A DNA stretch of 64,000 bases, taken from Candidatus Saccharimonadota bacterium. Lineage in GTDB: Bacteria > Patescibacteriota > Saccharimonadia > Saccharimonadales > Saccharimonadaceae. Shown piece by piece: positions 7,699 through 15,696 of this stretch (positions are counted from its first letter, which is position 1; each line of letters begins with the position of its first letter). The translations under genes were made by a program, and so were the position numbers. The stretch is taken from the NCBI GenBank assembly GCA_905365145.1, contig CAJPIO010000001.1, positions 124,001-188,000 on the forward strand, written 5' to 3'. The notes under the pieces are model-generated. The model had not been told where the DNA came from. It saw only the letters and a program-made list of their open reading frames with translations, and made no database searches.

Positions 7699-8973
7699 AT
7701 GTTCAAAAAGTATATCAAGAAGAAGCTTCAAAAGTATGTCGTTAAGTACTTTGAGCTGCATCCGCACGTCAGATTGATAGTTGTGGCTGGCAGTGTTGGC
7801 AAAACTAGCACCAAGCGTGCTCTCGGCAGATTATTATCGCAGCGTTTTCGTGTCCGCATGCACGAGGGCAATCATAATTCAGAAGTGTCGGCGCCATTAG
7901 CGATTCTAGGCATTAACTTACCAGAGAGACTGCATAGCCCGTTGGCGTGGCTAGGTGTTTTTAGGGCAGCGCATCGCCGCGTCTATAGTCCGGCGGATGT
8001 CGATGTCATCATCCAAGAATTGGGCGTTGACCATCCAGGCGAGATGATGGATTTCGGCACTTACTTGCGACCGAATATTGCGCTAGTTACGGCGATAACA
8101 CCTGAACATATGGAATTTTTTGGTTCAATTGAACATGTGGCTCAAGAAGAGCTATTTGTCGCTAAATTTTCCGAGTATACGCTGATTAATCGCGATGATA
8201 TCGACGGGCGATTCGCAGATTTCTTGGAGTCGGCAAACTTTAGTACTTACGGCACGACTGGGCTAGCAGAGTTTCGTTTTGAGCAGCAACAGCTTGATGA
8301 AAACGGTTACAGCGGTACGGTTATTGCCCCTAACGATATTCGTTTCCCCGCTACTATTAAAGTAGTGGGCGAGCATAGCTTGCGCCCGATCATGGGGGCA
8401 GTTGGCGCGGCGATGATGCTCGGGCTGCCAGTGGAAGACATTATACGCGGCCTGTCGCTCCTCAAGCCAGTGCCGGGGCGGATGAATCTGCTGCGCGGCA
8501 TTGGCGGCGTGACTATTATAGACGACACTTATAATTCTAGCCCGGCAGCGGCTCAGGCGGCGCTGCGAACTCTATACGAGTTCACGGATGTACCGAGTCG
8601 AGTGGCTGTTTTTGGCGATATGCTAGAGCTTGGCGGCAGCAGCCAGGCCGAGCACGAGAAGCTCGGTCGCATGTGCGATCCGAATCTTTTGTCGTGGGTG
8701 GTAGTCGTCGGCGTGGCGGCGACGCAATACTTAGCACCAGCGGCCCGTTCGACAGGTTGCCAAGTTCATGTGGCGCGCAACGCTATTGAAGCTGGCGAGT
8801 TCGTCCGTTCAATAACCGAGCCGGGGACGGTAGTGCTAGTCAAAGGCTCGCAGAACGAAATATTCCTCGAAGAATGCGTTAAGGTGCTCTGCGACATGAC
8901 CGAGGACGCTGAATTAGTCCGCCAAAGCGATAAATGGCTAGCTATCAAAGATAAATATTTCCAGCAATTTTAA
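7699..8973 (+). CDS. murF: Mur ligase, MurF-like, lacking the N-terminal domain
   Basis: This 424-residue protein has the ATP loop VAGSVGKTSTKR at residues 29-40, the second Mur motif NHNSEVSAP, and the MurF-typical IDDTYNSSPAAAQAAL. The C-terminal ligase domain begins near VFGDMLELG. MurF adds D-Ala-D-Ala to the UDP-MurNAc tripeptide. Canonical MurF carries an N-terminal domain of about 80 residues that binds the UDP moiety. Here the ATP loop comes only 30 residues from the start, so that domain is missing. This could mean a divergent MurF or a Mur-like ligase for another amino acid-peptide joining. The leaderless promoter fixes the start. Confidence 0.8.
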   Translation: MFKKYIKKKLQKYVVKYFELHPHVRLIVVAGSVGKTSTKRALGRLLSQRFRVRMHEGNHNSEVSAPLAILGINLPERLHSPLAWLGVFRAAHRRVYSPADVDVIIQELGVDHPGEMMDFGTYLRPNIALVTAITPEHMEFFGSIEHVAQEELFVAKFSEYTLINRDDIDGRFADFLESANFSTYGTTGLAEFRFEQQQLDENGYSGTVIAPNDIRFPATIKVVGEHSLRPIMGAVGAAMMLGLPVEDIIRGLSLLKPVPGRMNLLRGIGGVTIIDDTYNSSPAAAQAALRTLYEFTDVPSRVAVFGDMLELGGSSQAEHEKLGRMCDPNLLSWVVVVGVAATQYLAPAARSTGCQVHVARNAIEAGEFVRSITEPGTVVLVKGSQNEIFLEECVKVLCDMTEDAELVRQSDKWLAIKDKYFQQF

Positions 8974-9021
8974 TCGTGTGTATAATAGGTTTAAGTTAAG
9001 GAGTAAAGGAGCGAGCTAGCA

Positions 9022-10383
9022 ATGAAACAAGACGGTGTGCCAAAGAAGCCGAAAACCACTAAAAAGAGGGTTTCTGACAAGCCTAAAACCAAGGTCAAAA
9101 CTGAGACCAGTAAAAAAGCTAAAGTTTCAACAAGCACAACAGCGCCAGCGCTAGCAGCCGCCGAACAATCCGCTGCAAAATCCAATACTGTGGCAGAACA
9201 GCCAGCCGCCGCTCCGGTTGCCGCCAACCAGACTGCGGCTCAACCTATAGCTCAGCCAGCGTTGCCGCCGCAGATGGCGATGGGCCAGCGAAAGTCTAAA
9301 GCAGGCTTGATCATTGCTATTTGCGCCGCAGTATTAGTTGTGCTGCTGGCGATTGCTGGCGCTACTGCTTATGCGTTTTATCAGAAGCCAGAAAATGTCT
9401 TGCTTGATGCGGTTAGTAAATTGCCGCTGGCTACCAAAGTCTCGACTAAAACTACCGTGAACTCAAACTTTTCCTATGAAGCCGACGGCGTGAAAATTAA
9501 GTTCAAGAGATTTACATTTGATACAGGCGCTGAAAATACGCCGAAATTTGACGCAAATGCCGAGTTAGTTCTAGAGGTGAATGGCAAGGAAATGTCTCTC
9601 AAGGCTAGCGGTTTGGTAACTGACAACGGCACGGTCTATTTCAAGGATAATATCGTATCAAGTATCAAGGAGACGTTGTCTATATTACATCAAAAGCTGC
9701 CAGCTCAGGCTGAAAAACATCTGAAAAAGATTGACGGCAAATGGGTAAAGTATTCGCTAGCCGATGCTCGCAAGCAGGACAAAAAATCAGCCAATCAACT
9801 GCAGTGTGTGATTGATGCCTACAAAAAATACTCCAAAGACGACAAAGCTAAGCATCAAATATCCAGCGTTTACAAAAAACATCCATTTATAATTATCGAC
9901 AAAGAAGTTAAGTCGCAAAATGGTAATTTTGGCTACGACGTATCAGTTGATGACGACAAGGCAGAAGCTTTCTGGAAGGACTTTCGAGAAACCTCTTTCG
10001 CTAAAAGCGTTGAATCTTGCGCGCCGAACGTTTCGTCTTCGTCGTCTGATACTTACAAGTCTGCCAAAAAAGCCAAATCAAAAGCTGACGCTACCATGAC
10101 CGTTTGGGTGTCGCAATGGTCGCATGAACTGCGCGGTGTTGACGTTAAGGCCACTAACCTTAAGACCGATAGCCGTTCCGACAAAAACTACAATGTTAGC
10201 GCCAAAACAGTTATTGATTTTAGCAAAGGTTCGCAGGTCGCTGTTCCAGGCGACGCCATAAGCGCTGAAGAGTGGGCAAGGGCAATCAGCCAATCTTTTC
10301 AGTCGGTAGCTGGCGGCAGTTATCTATCTGCGCCAACCGTTGATACCGATAATGATTTAGAATATGGCGATTACGACAATTAA
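9022..10383 (+). CDS. Single-pass membrane protein with large extracellular domain, unknown
   Basis: The first 90 residues are Lys/Thr/Ala-rich and then Ala/Pro/Gln-rich (cytoplasmic, disordered). One membrane helix spans about residues 94-118 (AGLIIAICAAVLVVLLAIAG), and about 330 extracellular residues follow. That part is rich in Lys, Asp and beta-strand patterns (KVSTKTTVNSNFSYEADG, WVKYSLADA), with two Cys that could pair and an acidic tail. I recognise no named family; it loosely recalls lipoprotein-like beta folds. GGAGTAAAGGAG precedes the ATG, and TATAAT at 8981-8986 is the likely -10. Confidence 0.8.
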   Translation: MKQDGVPKKPKTTKKRVSDKPKTKVKTETSKKAKVSTSTTAPALAAAEQSAAKSNTVAEQPAAAPVAANQTAAQPIAQPALPPQMAMGQRKSKAGLIIAICAAVLVVLLAIAGATAYAFYQKPENVLLDAVSKLPLATKVSTKTTVNSNFSYEADGVKIKFKRFTFDTGAENTPKFDANAELVLEVNGKEMSLKASGLVTDNGTVYFKDNIVSSIKETLSILHQKLPAQAEKHLKKIDGKWVKYSLADARKQDKKSANQLQCVIDAYKKYSKDDKAKHQISSVYKKHPFIIIDKEVKSQNGNFGYDVSVDDDKAEAFWKDFRETSFAKSVESCAPNVSSSSSDTYKSAKKAKSKADATMTVWVSQWSHELRGVDVKATNLKTDSRSDKNYNVSAKTVIDFSKGSQVAVPGDAISAEEWARAISQSFQSVAGGSYLSAPTVDTDNDLEYGDYDN

Positions 10384-10411
10384 TTACTAGAACCAGCTGT
10401 GTTTTATCTGT

Positions 10412-10417
10412 TATACT
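10412..10417 (+). promoter_or_regulatory. -10 box of leaderless promoter (leuS)
   Basis: TATACT ends 8 nt before the ATG at 10426. A TTG three bases upstream of that ATG is a less likely start. Confidence 0.6.
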
Positions 10418-10425
10418 GATAGTTG

Positions 10426-12855
10426 ATGAGACACTATAACCCTTCTGAAATTGAGCCGAAATGGCAGCAAATCTGGGCGGATGACCAGCGTTATCATACG
10501 AACGAGTCAAGCGCCAAGCCAAAATACTATGTGACGGGCATGTTCCCGTATCCAAGCGGTGCAGGTATGCATACTGGCCACTTTATGGAGCATTCCATTG
10601 TCGATGCGGTGGCGCGTTTTCGCCGAGCGCTCGGTTATAACGTAATGTATCCGATTGGCTGGGATAGCTTTGGCTTGCCAGCCGAGAATTACGCCATCAA
10701 AACTGGCCGCAAACCTCGAGAAACTACCGCTGACAATATTGCGAATTTCAAAAAACAATTGCGCAGTGTCGGTGCTAGTATTGACTGGTCGCGCGAGATC
10801 AATACCAGCGACCCAGAATACTACAAATGGACGCAGTGGATATTTACTAAGCTGTTTGAAAAGGATTTAGCCTATCAAAAAGAATCGCTGCAATGGTGGT
10901 GTCCAAAGGATAAGACGGTTCTCGCCAACGAGCAAGTGATTGACGGCAAATGTTGGCGCTGCGACTCGGTTGTTGTTAAGAAGTCAATGAAACAGTGGTT
11001 CTTCCGGATTACTGCTTATGCCGAGCAGCTGCTTGCCGAACTACCAGAGATGGATTGGCCCGACAAAATCAAAATTGCGCAGACTAACTGGATCGGTAAA
11101 AGTGAAGGCGCTGAGATTACTTTTCAAGTTGACGGTAGCGACGATACGATAACTGTTTTCTCGACGCGTCCTGATACGATTTTTGGCGCAACCTTTCTGG
11201 TGTTAGCGCCCGAGCATCCATTAGCGCGCACGCTGTTGACCGATGAAACGCGCGAATTAGTCGAGAACTATATTAATGATGCCGTCAAGAAATCAGAGAT
11301 TGAACGCAGCAACGACACCAAAGAGAAAACAGGTGTTTTTAGCGGCAGCTATACTATCAACCCGGCGACTGGCCAAAAGATTCCAATTTGGATTGCCGAT
11401 TATGTTCTGGGAGGCTATGGCACTGGTGCGGTGATGGGTGTGCCAGCGCATGATGACCGCGACTTTGCTTTTGCTGAAAAATTCGAGCTGCCGGTCGTTG
11501 AGGTCATCGAGAGGCCCGAGGATGACATTGACACTGACGCTTGCTATCACGGTGAAGGCGTTTTGGTGAATTCTGGTGCTTTTGATGGTACGCGCAGCGA
11601 GGATGCTCGCGAGCAAATTGTCGCTTGGCTCGAGCAAGAGGGTAAAGGCAAGTCGCAAATTACTTACAAAATGCGCGATTGGCTGATCAGCCGCCAGCGC
11701 TATTGGGGCGCGCCGATTCCGATTATTTATTGTCCAGAGCACGGTGCAGTGCCAGTCCCAGAAAGCGATTTGCCAGTGCTATTGCCGGATGTCGATGATT
11801 TCCAGCCGCGCGGTGATGGCAAATCAGTCTTGGCGGCGCAAGAAGACTGGGTGCAGACGACTTGTCCAGTTTGTGGCTCTCCAGCTCGGCGCGAAACCGA
11901 TACGATGGACGGTTACGCTTGCAGTAGCTGGTATTTGCTGCGGTATACTGATCCGCACAATGCGCGGCAGGCCTGGGCGCCAGACAAGGCAAATTACTGG
12001 GCGCCGCTTGATATGTATGTCGGCGGCGATCACGCGACGGCCCATTTGCTGTATGTGCGCTTTTGGACGCATGTCTTTCGCGAGCTTGGGTTGACGGATT
12101 TTGCCGAACCAGTAAAAAAGCTGGTTTACCATGGTTTGATTCAAGCCGAGGACGGCCGCAAAATGAGCAAAAGCCTCGGTAATGTCGTTGATCCGCTCGA
12201 AGTCATCAACGCTGGCTACGGTGCTGACGCCCTGCGTACGTTTGAGCTTTTCTTGGGGCCGATCAACGAGAACTCTAGCTGGAACAGCCGCGGCATTGCT
12301 GGTGTTTATCGTTTTCTTAATCGCTTGTGGACGCTAGTGCAAGAATTTGACGACAGCGACAAAACTGGCACGTCTGATGCTCAGAAGCTTGATACCATTA
12401 TTAATTCTACTACCAAAAAAGTCACCGATGACATTCATCGTCTCAGCTTTAATACGGCGATTGCGGCGCTGATGGAGTGCGTGAATGATTTGTACAAATT
12501 GAAAGTGGCGGGCTACAGCGAAGATTGGCGCCCGCATCTCAAGACGCTAGTGCAATTGGTACAGCCGTTTGCGCCGCACATGGCTGCCGAATTGTGGCAG
12601 CAGCTTGGCGAAACTTCGCAGCTCGATTTTGCCGCTTGGCCTGCCTGGGATAATGCTAAGATTGTTAGCGGCAGCTTGCTCATTATCGTGCAAGTCAATG
12701 GTAAACTGCGCGCTAAACTCGAGGTCGCTGCTGATGCTAGCGAAGAGCAGATCAAGGATCTAGCGCTAGCCGACGCCAACGTCCAGAAGTTCGTGCCAGC
12801 TGAGCCGAAGAAGATTATTTACGTCAAGGGCAAGCTCGTCAACATCGTGGCGTGA
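10426..12855 (+). CDS. leuS: Leucyl-tRNA synthetase
   Basis: Class I synthetase that charges tRNA-Leu. The HIGH element is PYPSGAGMHTGHF near residue 50, and GRKMSKSLGN (the KMSKS loop) lies near 578. Between them are a zinc-ribbon-like segment (WWCPKDK through CWRC), the CP1 editing domain (STRPDTIFGATFLVLAPEH, GVPAHDDRDF), and a second Cys pair in CPVCGSPARRETDTMDGY. The C-terminal anticodon-binding and leucine-specific parts are present. The length of about 809 is normal for bacterial LeuS. The gene is monocistronic with a leaderless promoter. Confidence 0.98.
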   Translation: MRHYNPSEIEPKWQQIWADDQRYHTNESSAKPKYYVTGMFPYPSGAGMHTGHFMEHSIVDAVARFRRALGYNVMYPIGWDSFGLPAENYAIKTGRKPRETTADNIANFKKQLRSVGASIDWSREINTSDPEYYKWTQWIFTKLFEKDLAYQKESLQWWCPKDKTVLANEQVIDGKCWRCDSVVVKKSMKQWFFRITAYAEQLLAELPEMDWPDKIKIAQTNWIGKSEGAEITFQVDGSDDTITVFSTRPDTIFGATFLVLAPEHPLARTLLTDETRELVENYINDAVKKSEIERSNDTKEKTGVFSGSYTINPATGQKIPIWIADYVLGGYGTGAVMGVPAHDDRDFAFAEKFELPVVEVIERPEDDIDTDACYHGEGVLVNSGAFDGTRSEDAREQIVAWLEQEGKGKSQITYKMRDWLISRQRYWGAPIPIIYCPEHGAVPVPESDLPVLLPDVDDFQPRGDGKSVLAAQEDWVQTTCPVCGSPARRETDTMDGYACSSWYLLRYTDPHNARQAWAPDKANYWAPLDMYVGGDHATAHLLYVRFWTHVFRELGLTDFAEPVKKLVYHGLIQAEDGRKMSKSLGNVVDPLEVINAGYGADALRTFELFLGPINENSSWNSRGIAGVYRFLNRLWTLVQEFDDSDKTGTSDAQKLDTIINSTTKKVTDDIHRLSFNTAIAALMECVNDLYKLKVAGYSEDWRPHLKTLVQLVQPFAPHMAAELWQQLGETSQLDFAAWPAWDNAKIVSGSLLIIVQVNGKLRAKLEVAADASEEQIKDLALADANVQKFVPAEPKKIIYVKGKLVNIVA

Positions 12856-12943
12856 TTCCGTGATTCCGTCCTTGCAAACTTACAAATGGTAAGTAGCGTT
12901 TCTGAACCTATACGCTATTACTTTGTTCATGACTCATAGTCTC

Positions 12944-12972
12944 ATTATAACATAACCGATATAAAAAGTCAA
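12944..12972 (-). promoter_or_regulatory. Orphan minus-strand promoter between leuS and rpmF
   Basis: Read on the minus strand, TTGACT (12972-12967) and TATAAT (12949-12944) are separated by 17 nt. Six bases after the -10 lies an ATG (12937), exactly where leaderless genes of this window start. Its frame stops after nine codons (MSHEQSNSV). A transcript would run antisense into the 3' end of leuS, through a small CTTAC/GTAAG hairpin. Confidence 0.4.
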
Positions 12973-13007
12973 TAATTAAAATACGATAACACTACAATGT
13001 CAAATAC

Positions 13008-13036
13008 TTGAGAAAAGCCTCGCTTTAGCGTATAAT
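13008..13036 (+). promoter_or_regulatory. rpmF promoter
   Basis: TTGAGA (13008-13013), a 17 nt spacer and TATAAT (13031-13036). A leader of about 32 nt with AAGGAG leads to the bL32 ATG. The interval 12856-13007 holds only the orphan minus-strand promoter and AT-rich sequence. Confidence 0.75.
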
Positions 13037-13074
13037 ACTACTAAGTTTATACAAACCGAGAAGGAGAACATTTC

Positions 13075-13221
13075 ATGGCACAGCCAAAGAAACAATCAAG
13101 TCCTCGCAAGACTGGCATGCGTCGCAGCCATCTTGTCGAGAAGTTAGCCAAGCGCGTTAACGGCCATTCGCCAGTCAAAGTGTTGATTGGCAAGAAAAAA
13201 TCATCAACCAAGCAGAAATAA
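13075..13221 (+). CDS. rpmF: Ribosomal protein bL32
   Basis: A 48-residue basic protein, MAQPKKQSSPRKTGMRRSH at its start, matches bL32 (MAVPKxxxSKSRRxxRRSHW in other bacteria). It lacks the CxxC pairs of zinc-binding L32 forms, so it is a zinc-free type. The site GAGAAGGAGAAC lies 6 nt before the ATG. It leads a cluster with nusB, a Nudix gene and rnc; in many bacteria rpmF also sits next to rnc or lipid genes. Confidence 0.9.
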   Translation: MAQPKKQSSPRKTGMRRSHLVEKLAKRVNGHSPVKVLIGKKKSSTKQK

Positions 13222-13241
13222 CCGTTTCAAATAAAAACGGT
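13221..13241 (+). other. Intercistronic hairpin between rpmF and nusB
   Basis: ACCGTTT and AAACGGT form a 7 bp stem with a 7 nt AT-rich loop. No T-tract follows, so it is more likely an mRNA 3'-end stabiliser or processing site than a terminator. Confidence 0.45.
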
Positions 13242-13267
13242 GAGATAATAAAAGGAAACAAACGCGA

Positions 13268-13744
13268 ATGGCATCGAATAGGCATCTTGGTCGGATTGTT
13301 GCGCTGCAAGCGCTATACGAATTGGAATTGCGCCGGCAGTCTGGCGACAACAGTGCCGCGTTAGATGATATCTTGAAGCGCGATGTCGAGCGTTACCGTT
13401 CGGCGATTGACGACATCGCTTTCGTAGAAGGACTGGCTAGCGGTGTTGTTAGCCAGCAGGAGGAGCTTGACCGGCAGCTGCAGCCAATTGCGCCCGAGTG
13501 GCCGATTACGCAGATAGCACGGATCGACAGGGCAATCTTGCGGATTGGCCTGTACGAATTACTGCATCATCAAGATACTGTGCCGCCGCGCGTCGCCATC
13601 AACGAAGCGATTGAGCTAGCTAAAGCGTTTGGTTCTGATAATTCGAGCAAGTTTGTTAATGGCGTACTGGGTACCGCTTATCGCAAATTTGTCGAGGAAG
13701 GGTCAGATAATGCCAAAGCCGAAGGCCAACAAAAGCAAGTTTGA
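13268..13744 (+). CDS. nusB: Transcription antitermination factor NusB
   Basis: The 158-residue helical protein starts NRHLGRIVALQALYELELRR. It ends with the NusB-typical PITQIARIDRAILRIGLYELL and VAINEAIELAKAFGSDNSSKFVNGVLG. NusB binds boxA RNA with NusE (S10) during rRNA transcription. The start has AAAGGAAAC upstream. The 3' end overlaps the Nudix gene by 35 nt, and the last 15 residues (EGSDNAKAEGQQKQV) are a nonconserved tail. Confidence 0.93.
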   Translation: MASNRHLGRIVALQALYELELRRQSGDNSAALDDILKRDVERYRSAIDDIAFVEGLASGVVSQQEELDRQLQPIAPEWPITQIARIDRAILRIGLYELLHHQDTVPPRVAINEAIELAKAFGSDNSSKFVNGVLGTAYRKFVEEGSDNAKAEGQQKQV

Positions 13745-14219
13745 TCATATACGCAAATATTTAACAAAGTCGCGTTCGGCGTCTATCCAAGAAATCGTCC
13801 GCGAGCCGACTAGCGGCGGCGTGATTTTCCGCCACGGCGAGTCGGGTATCGAGATTTTACTGATTCAGGATGCCAAAGACCGCTGGACAATTCCCAAAGG
13901 CCACATCGAGGAAGGCGAGACAGCCGTGCAGACTGCTCGCCGCGAAATTGGCGAGGAAGCTGGCTTGCACGACGTTGATATGCTAGGCTGGCTGGGCAAG
14001 ATTCATTTTCGCTATCGACGCCTCGATAAGCTCGTTTTGATGACGACGCAAATTTATTTGGTGCGCGTTCGTACCAGCGGCGATGAAATCCAGAAAGAGG
14101 ATTGGATGAAGGGTATCAAATGGTTCCCGTTCAACGAGGCGCTCGAGCTGATCGAATACGAAGACATCGCCAAGCTAATGCTGAAAGCTAAAACGCGGAT
14201 CCGCCAAGAAAACTTATAA
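13710..14219 (+). CDS. Nudix hydrolase
   Basis: The Nudix box is intact: GHIEEGETAVQTARREIGEE followed by AGL (GX5EX7REUXEEXGU). It is preceded by the strand RWTIPK, the classic entry to the box in Ap4A/dinucleotide-type Nudix enzymes. A basic N-terminus of about 35 residues precedes the domain. The enzyme would hydrolyse nucleoside diphosphate derivatives; which one is not evident. ATG 13710 has GAGGAAGGG upstream within nusB, which is better than the frame opening at 13629. Confidence 0.9.
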   Translation: MPKPKANKSKFDHIRKYLTKSRSASIQEIVREPTSGGVIFRHGESGIEILLIQDAKDRWTIPKGHIEEGETAVQTARREIGEEAGLHDVDMLGWLGKIHFRYRRLDKLVLMTTQIYLVRVRTSGDEIQKEDWMKGIKWFPFNEALELIEYEDIAKLMLKAKTRIRQENL

Positions 14220-14246
14220 ACTTACAAAATACGAAAAGGAGGAAAG

Positions 14247-14957
14247 ATGAGTGGTATGCCAACCGGGCCGTACCAAGATTGGGCGAAGCAGAAATTAGGT
14301 TTTGAATATAATGACATTCAGCTTCTGATTACTGCTTTGACGCATCGCAGTTATGTCAATGAGCACAAAAAATCGGTGAGCGAGCACAATGAGCGTTTAG
14401 AATTTCTGGGTGACGCCGTGCTAGAGCTGGTGGTGACAGATTATTTATATAAACATTATAGCGAGCCGGAAGGAATCCTGACTAGCTGGCGGGCTGCGCT
14501 AGTTAACACCACTAGTAACGCTAAATCTGGCGAAGAGCTTGGTTATGAGCCATTGGTGCGGATGAGCCGCGGCGAGAAGCATGGTTCCGAGCGGGCGCGC
14601 CATCAAATTCTAGCCAATGCTTACGAAGCAGTGATCGGTTCGATTTATTTGGAGCGCGGCTATGATGCCGCGGCAGCCTTTATCGAGAAGCATACAATCA
14701 GTAAGCTTAACGGGATTTTAGAGAGCGGCTCTTGGCGCGACCCTAAAAGCCATCTGCAAGAAATCAGCCAGCGCGTTGACGGCGCTACGCCAGTCTACAA
14801 AGTCATCGCCGAAGACGGCCCAGACCACGACAAGGTCTTCACGCTCGGCGCTTATGTCGGCGACAAACTGATGGGTAAAGGCATCGGCCCTAGCAAGCAA
14901 GCTGCTCAGCAGCAGGCCGCCCGCGCCGCGCTGGAAGAGTATAAGAAACGACAATAA
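14247..14957 (+). CDS. rnc: Ribonuclease III
   Basis: The family signature NERLEFLGDAVLELVVTDYL lies near residue 50. The acidic catalytic residues recur in the second helix (NAYEAVIGSIYLERG). The C-terminal double-stranded RNA-binding domain starts near PKSHLQEISQ and ends GPSKQAAQQQAARAAL. RNase III processes rRNA precursors and structured mRNAs. That is relevant because the genes directly downstream on the other strand are unusually rich in long hairpins. AAAAGGAGGAAAG is the ribosome site. Confidence 0.96.
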   Translation: MSGMPTGPYQDWAKQKLGFEYNDIQLLITALTHRSYVNEHKKSVSEHNERLEFLGDAVLELVVTDYLYKHYSEPEGILTSWRAALVNTTSNAKSGEELGYEPLVRMSRGEKHGSERARHQILANAYEAVIGSIYLERGYDAAAAFIEKHTISKLNGILESGSWRDPKSHLQEISQRVDGATPVYKVIAEDGPDHDKVFTLGAYVGDKLMGKGIGPSKQAAQQQAARAALEEYKKRQ

Positions 14958-14975
14958 AAAAGCCTGTTTCCAGGC
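14955..14975 (-). terminator. Minus-strand terminator of cassette A
   Basis: Read on the minus strand, GCCTG-GAAA-CAGGC is followed by TTTTTT, which overlaps the rnc stop region. It ends the transcript starting near 15427. It could serve rnc only weakly, since the plus strand lacks a T-tract. Confidence 0.8.
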
Positions 14976-15004
14976 ATAAAACTATTAACTAATTTGAAGT
15001 TGTG

Positions 15005-15052
15005 ATTGCCCGCAGCCGGACTGCGCAGGAGCTAGGCTCGACTGCGGGCAAT
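15005..15052 (-). other. Cassette A 3' structured element
   Basis: ATTGCCCGCAG (15005-15015) and CTGCGGGCAAT (15042-15052) are perfectly complementary (11 bp). They enclose GAGC/GCTC and the self-complementary CTGCGCAG. It lies between the stop of the 95-codon ORF and the terminator on the same strand, so it would be part of that RNA. It has no T-tract of its own. Confidence 0.6.
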
Positions 15053-15063
15053 CTGGCTACGGG

Positions 15064-15351
15064 CTAGTTGGTCGTGTTCTCTCTGTGATGCTTATCTTTG
15101 TTCTCTAAAAGGAGAACAAAGATAGCGGGAGTGACTATTACTTCATAAACGACAAGGAGAAACTTAAATGACACAACTATGAACGTTAGGTTATAGTTGC
15201 TGATCAGTCTCCACGTCTCGACGTGGCTACCGGTAGCCACGATAAATGCCGTCCAAACAGCCCACTCAATGTGGTGATTGCGGCTGATCGCCAGCCGCAA
15301 AACAGCGATAGGAGCGACAAGGGCAGTGGTGACGACGAGGACGAAAAACAT
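15064..15351 (-). CDS. Cassette A: small hydrophobic protein, unknown
   Basis: A 95-residue ORF with AAGGAGGAAAG directly before its ATG. The product is hydrophobic with three possible membrane segments (about 2-20, 30-45 and 57-82: FFVLVVTTALVAPIAVLRL, TFIVVSFKFLLVVYEVIV) and a charged tail ENKDKHHRENTTN. Its codons favour GTC, ATC, ACC and GCC more than the neighbours. The coding stretch is itself full of hairpins: a 13 bp stem at 15093-15105/15112-15124, an 18 nt palindrome at 15223-15240 and CCACGTC/GACGTGG at 15211-15226. So the RNA may matter as much as the peptide. No family is recognised; a noncoding RNA is the alternative. Confidence 0.5.
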   Translation of the reverse strand: MFFVLVVTTALVAPIAVLRLAISRNHHIEWAVWTAFIVATGSHVETWRLISNYNLTFIVVSFKFLLVVYEVIVTPAIFVLLLENKDKHHRENTTN

Positions 15352-15427
15352 CTTTCCTCCTTCAGAGGAACGAGCTTGCTTAGGCAGGGGCTACTTCTCG
15401 CCCCTTACAAACCTGGGCAAAAAGCTT
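15352..15427 (-). promoter_or_regulatory. Cassette A leader with SD-sequestering hairpin
   Basis: The predicted leader is about 75 nt. First comes a GGGGC/GCCCC hairpin (15404-15400 with 15391-15387). Then TTCCTC (15370-15365) pairs with GAGGAA (15359-15354), which is part of the Shine-Dalgarno sequence. The ribosome site is therefore locked in a 6 bp hairpin unless something opens it, as in translational riboswitches, thermosensors and leader-peptide systems. The other half of the 345 bp interval before rpsP holds the two promoters listed here. Confidence 0.55.
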
Positions 15428-15433
15428 GATACT

Positions 15434-15462
15434 TATATATCACGCATGAATCCCCATGTCAA
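15434..15462 (-). promoter_or_regulatory. Cassette A promoter
   Basis: On the minus strand, TTGACA (15462-15457), a 17 nt spacer ending TGA, and TATATA (15439-15434). This is a consensus -35 with an extended -10 (TGnTATATA). The same arrangement, with matching bases downstream, occurs at 17255-17283. Confidence 0.8.
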
Positions 15463-15616
15463 CGATTTTCGCAATTATTTCGCAAAAATTGCAAATTTTA
15501 AGTGTTTTTGAGCCGTTTTGGCCGTTTTTGCGCCCTCTAGCGGTGTTTTCTGCCTGAATTGGCCTATGAGGCTAGACTTGAATGAAAAGGCGTCTAGGTA
15601 GCGCTTAGGCGCTTTG

Positions 15617-15645
15617 TTGACATTTTACCCGTAACACGCTAGAAT
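15617..15645 (+). promoter_or_regulatory. rpsP promoter
   Basis: TTGACA (15617-15622), a 17 nt spacer and TAGAAT (15640-15645). A leader of about 45 nt follows before bS16. Confidence 0.75.
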
Positions 15646-15696
15646 ATGACAGAAGTAACAATAGTACTAACGTGAAGTAAAGGAAGTTTTAATTTT

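Noticed and set aside
15223..15429. Plus-strand frames over cassette A.
   Set aside because: They lack ribosome sites. The promoter, Shine-Dalgarno and terminator all point to the minus strand.
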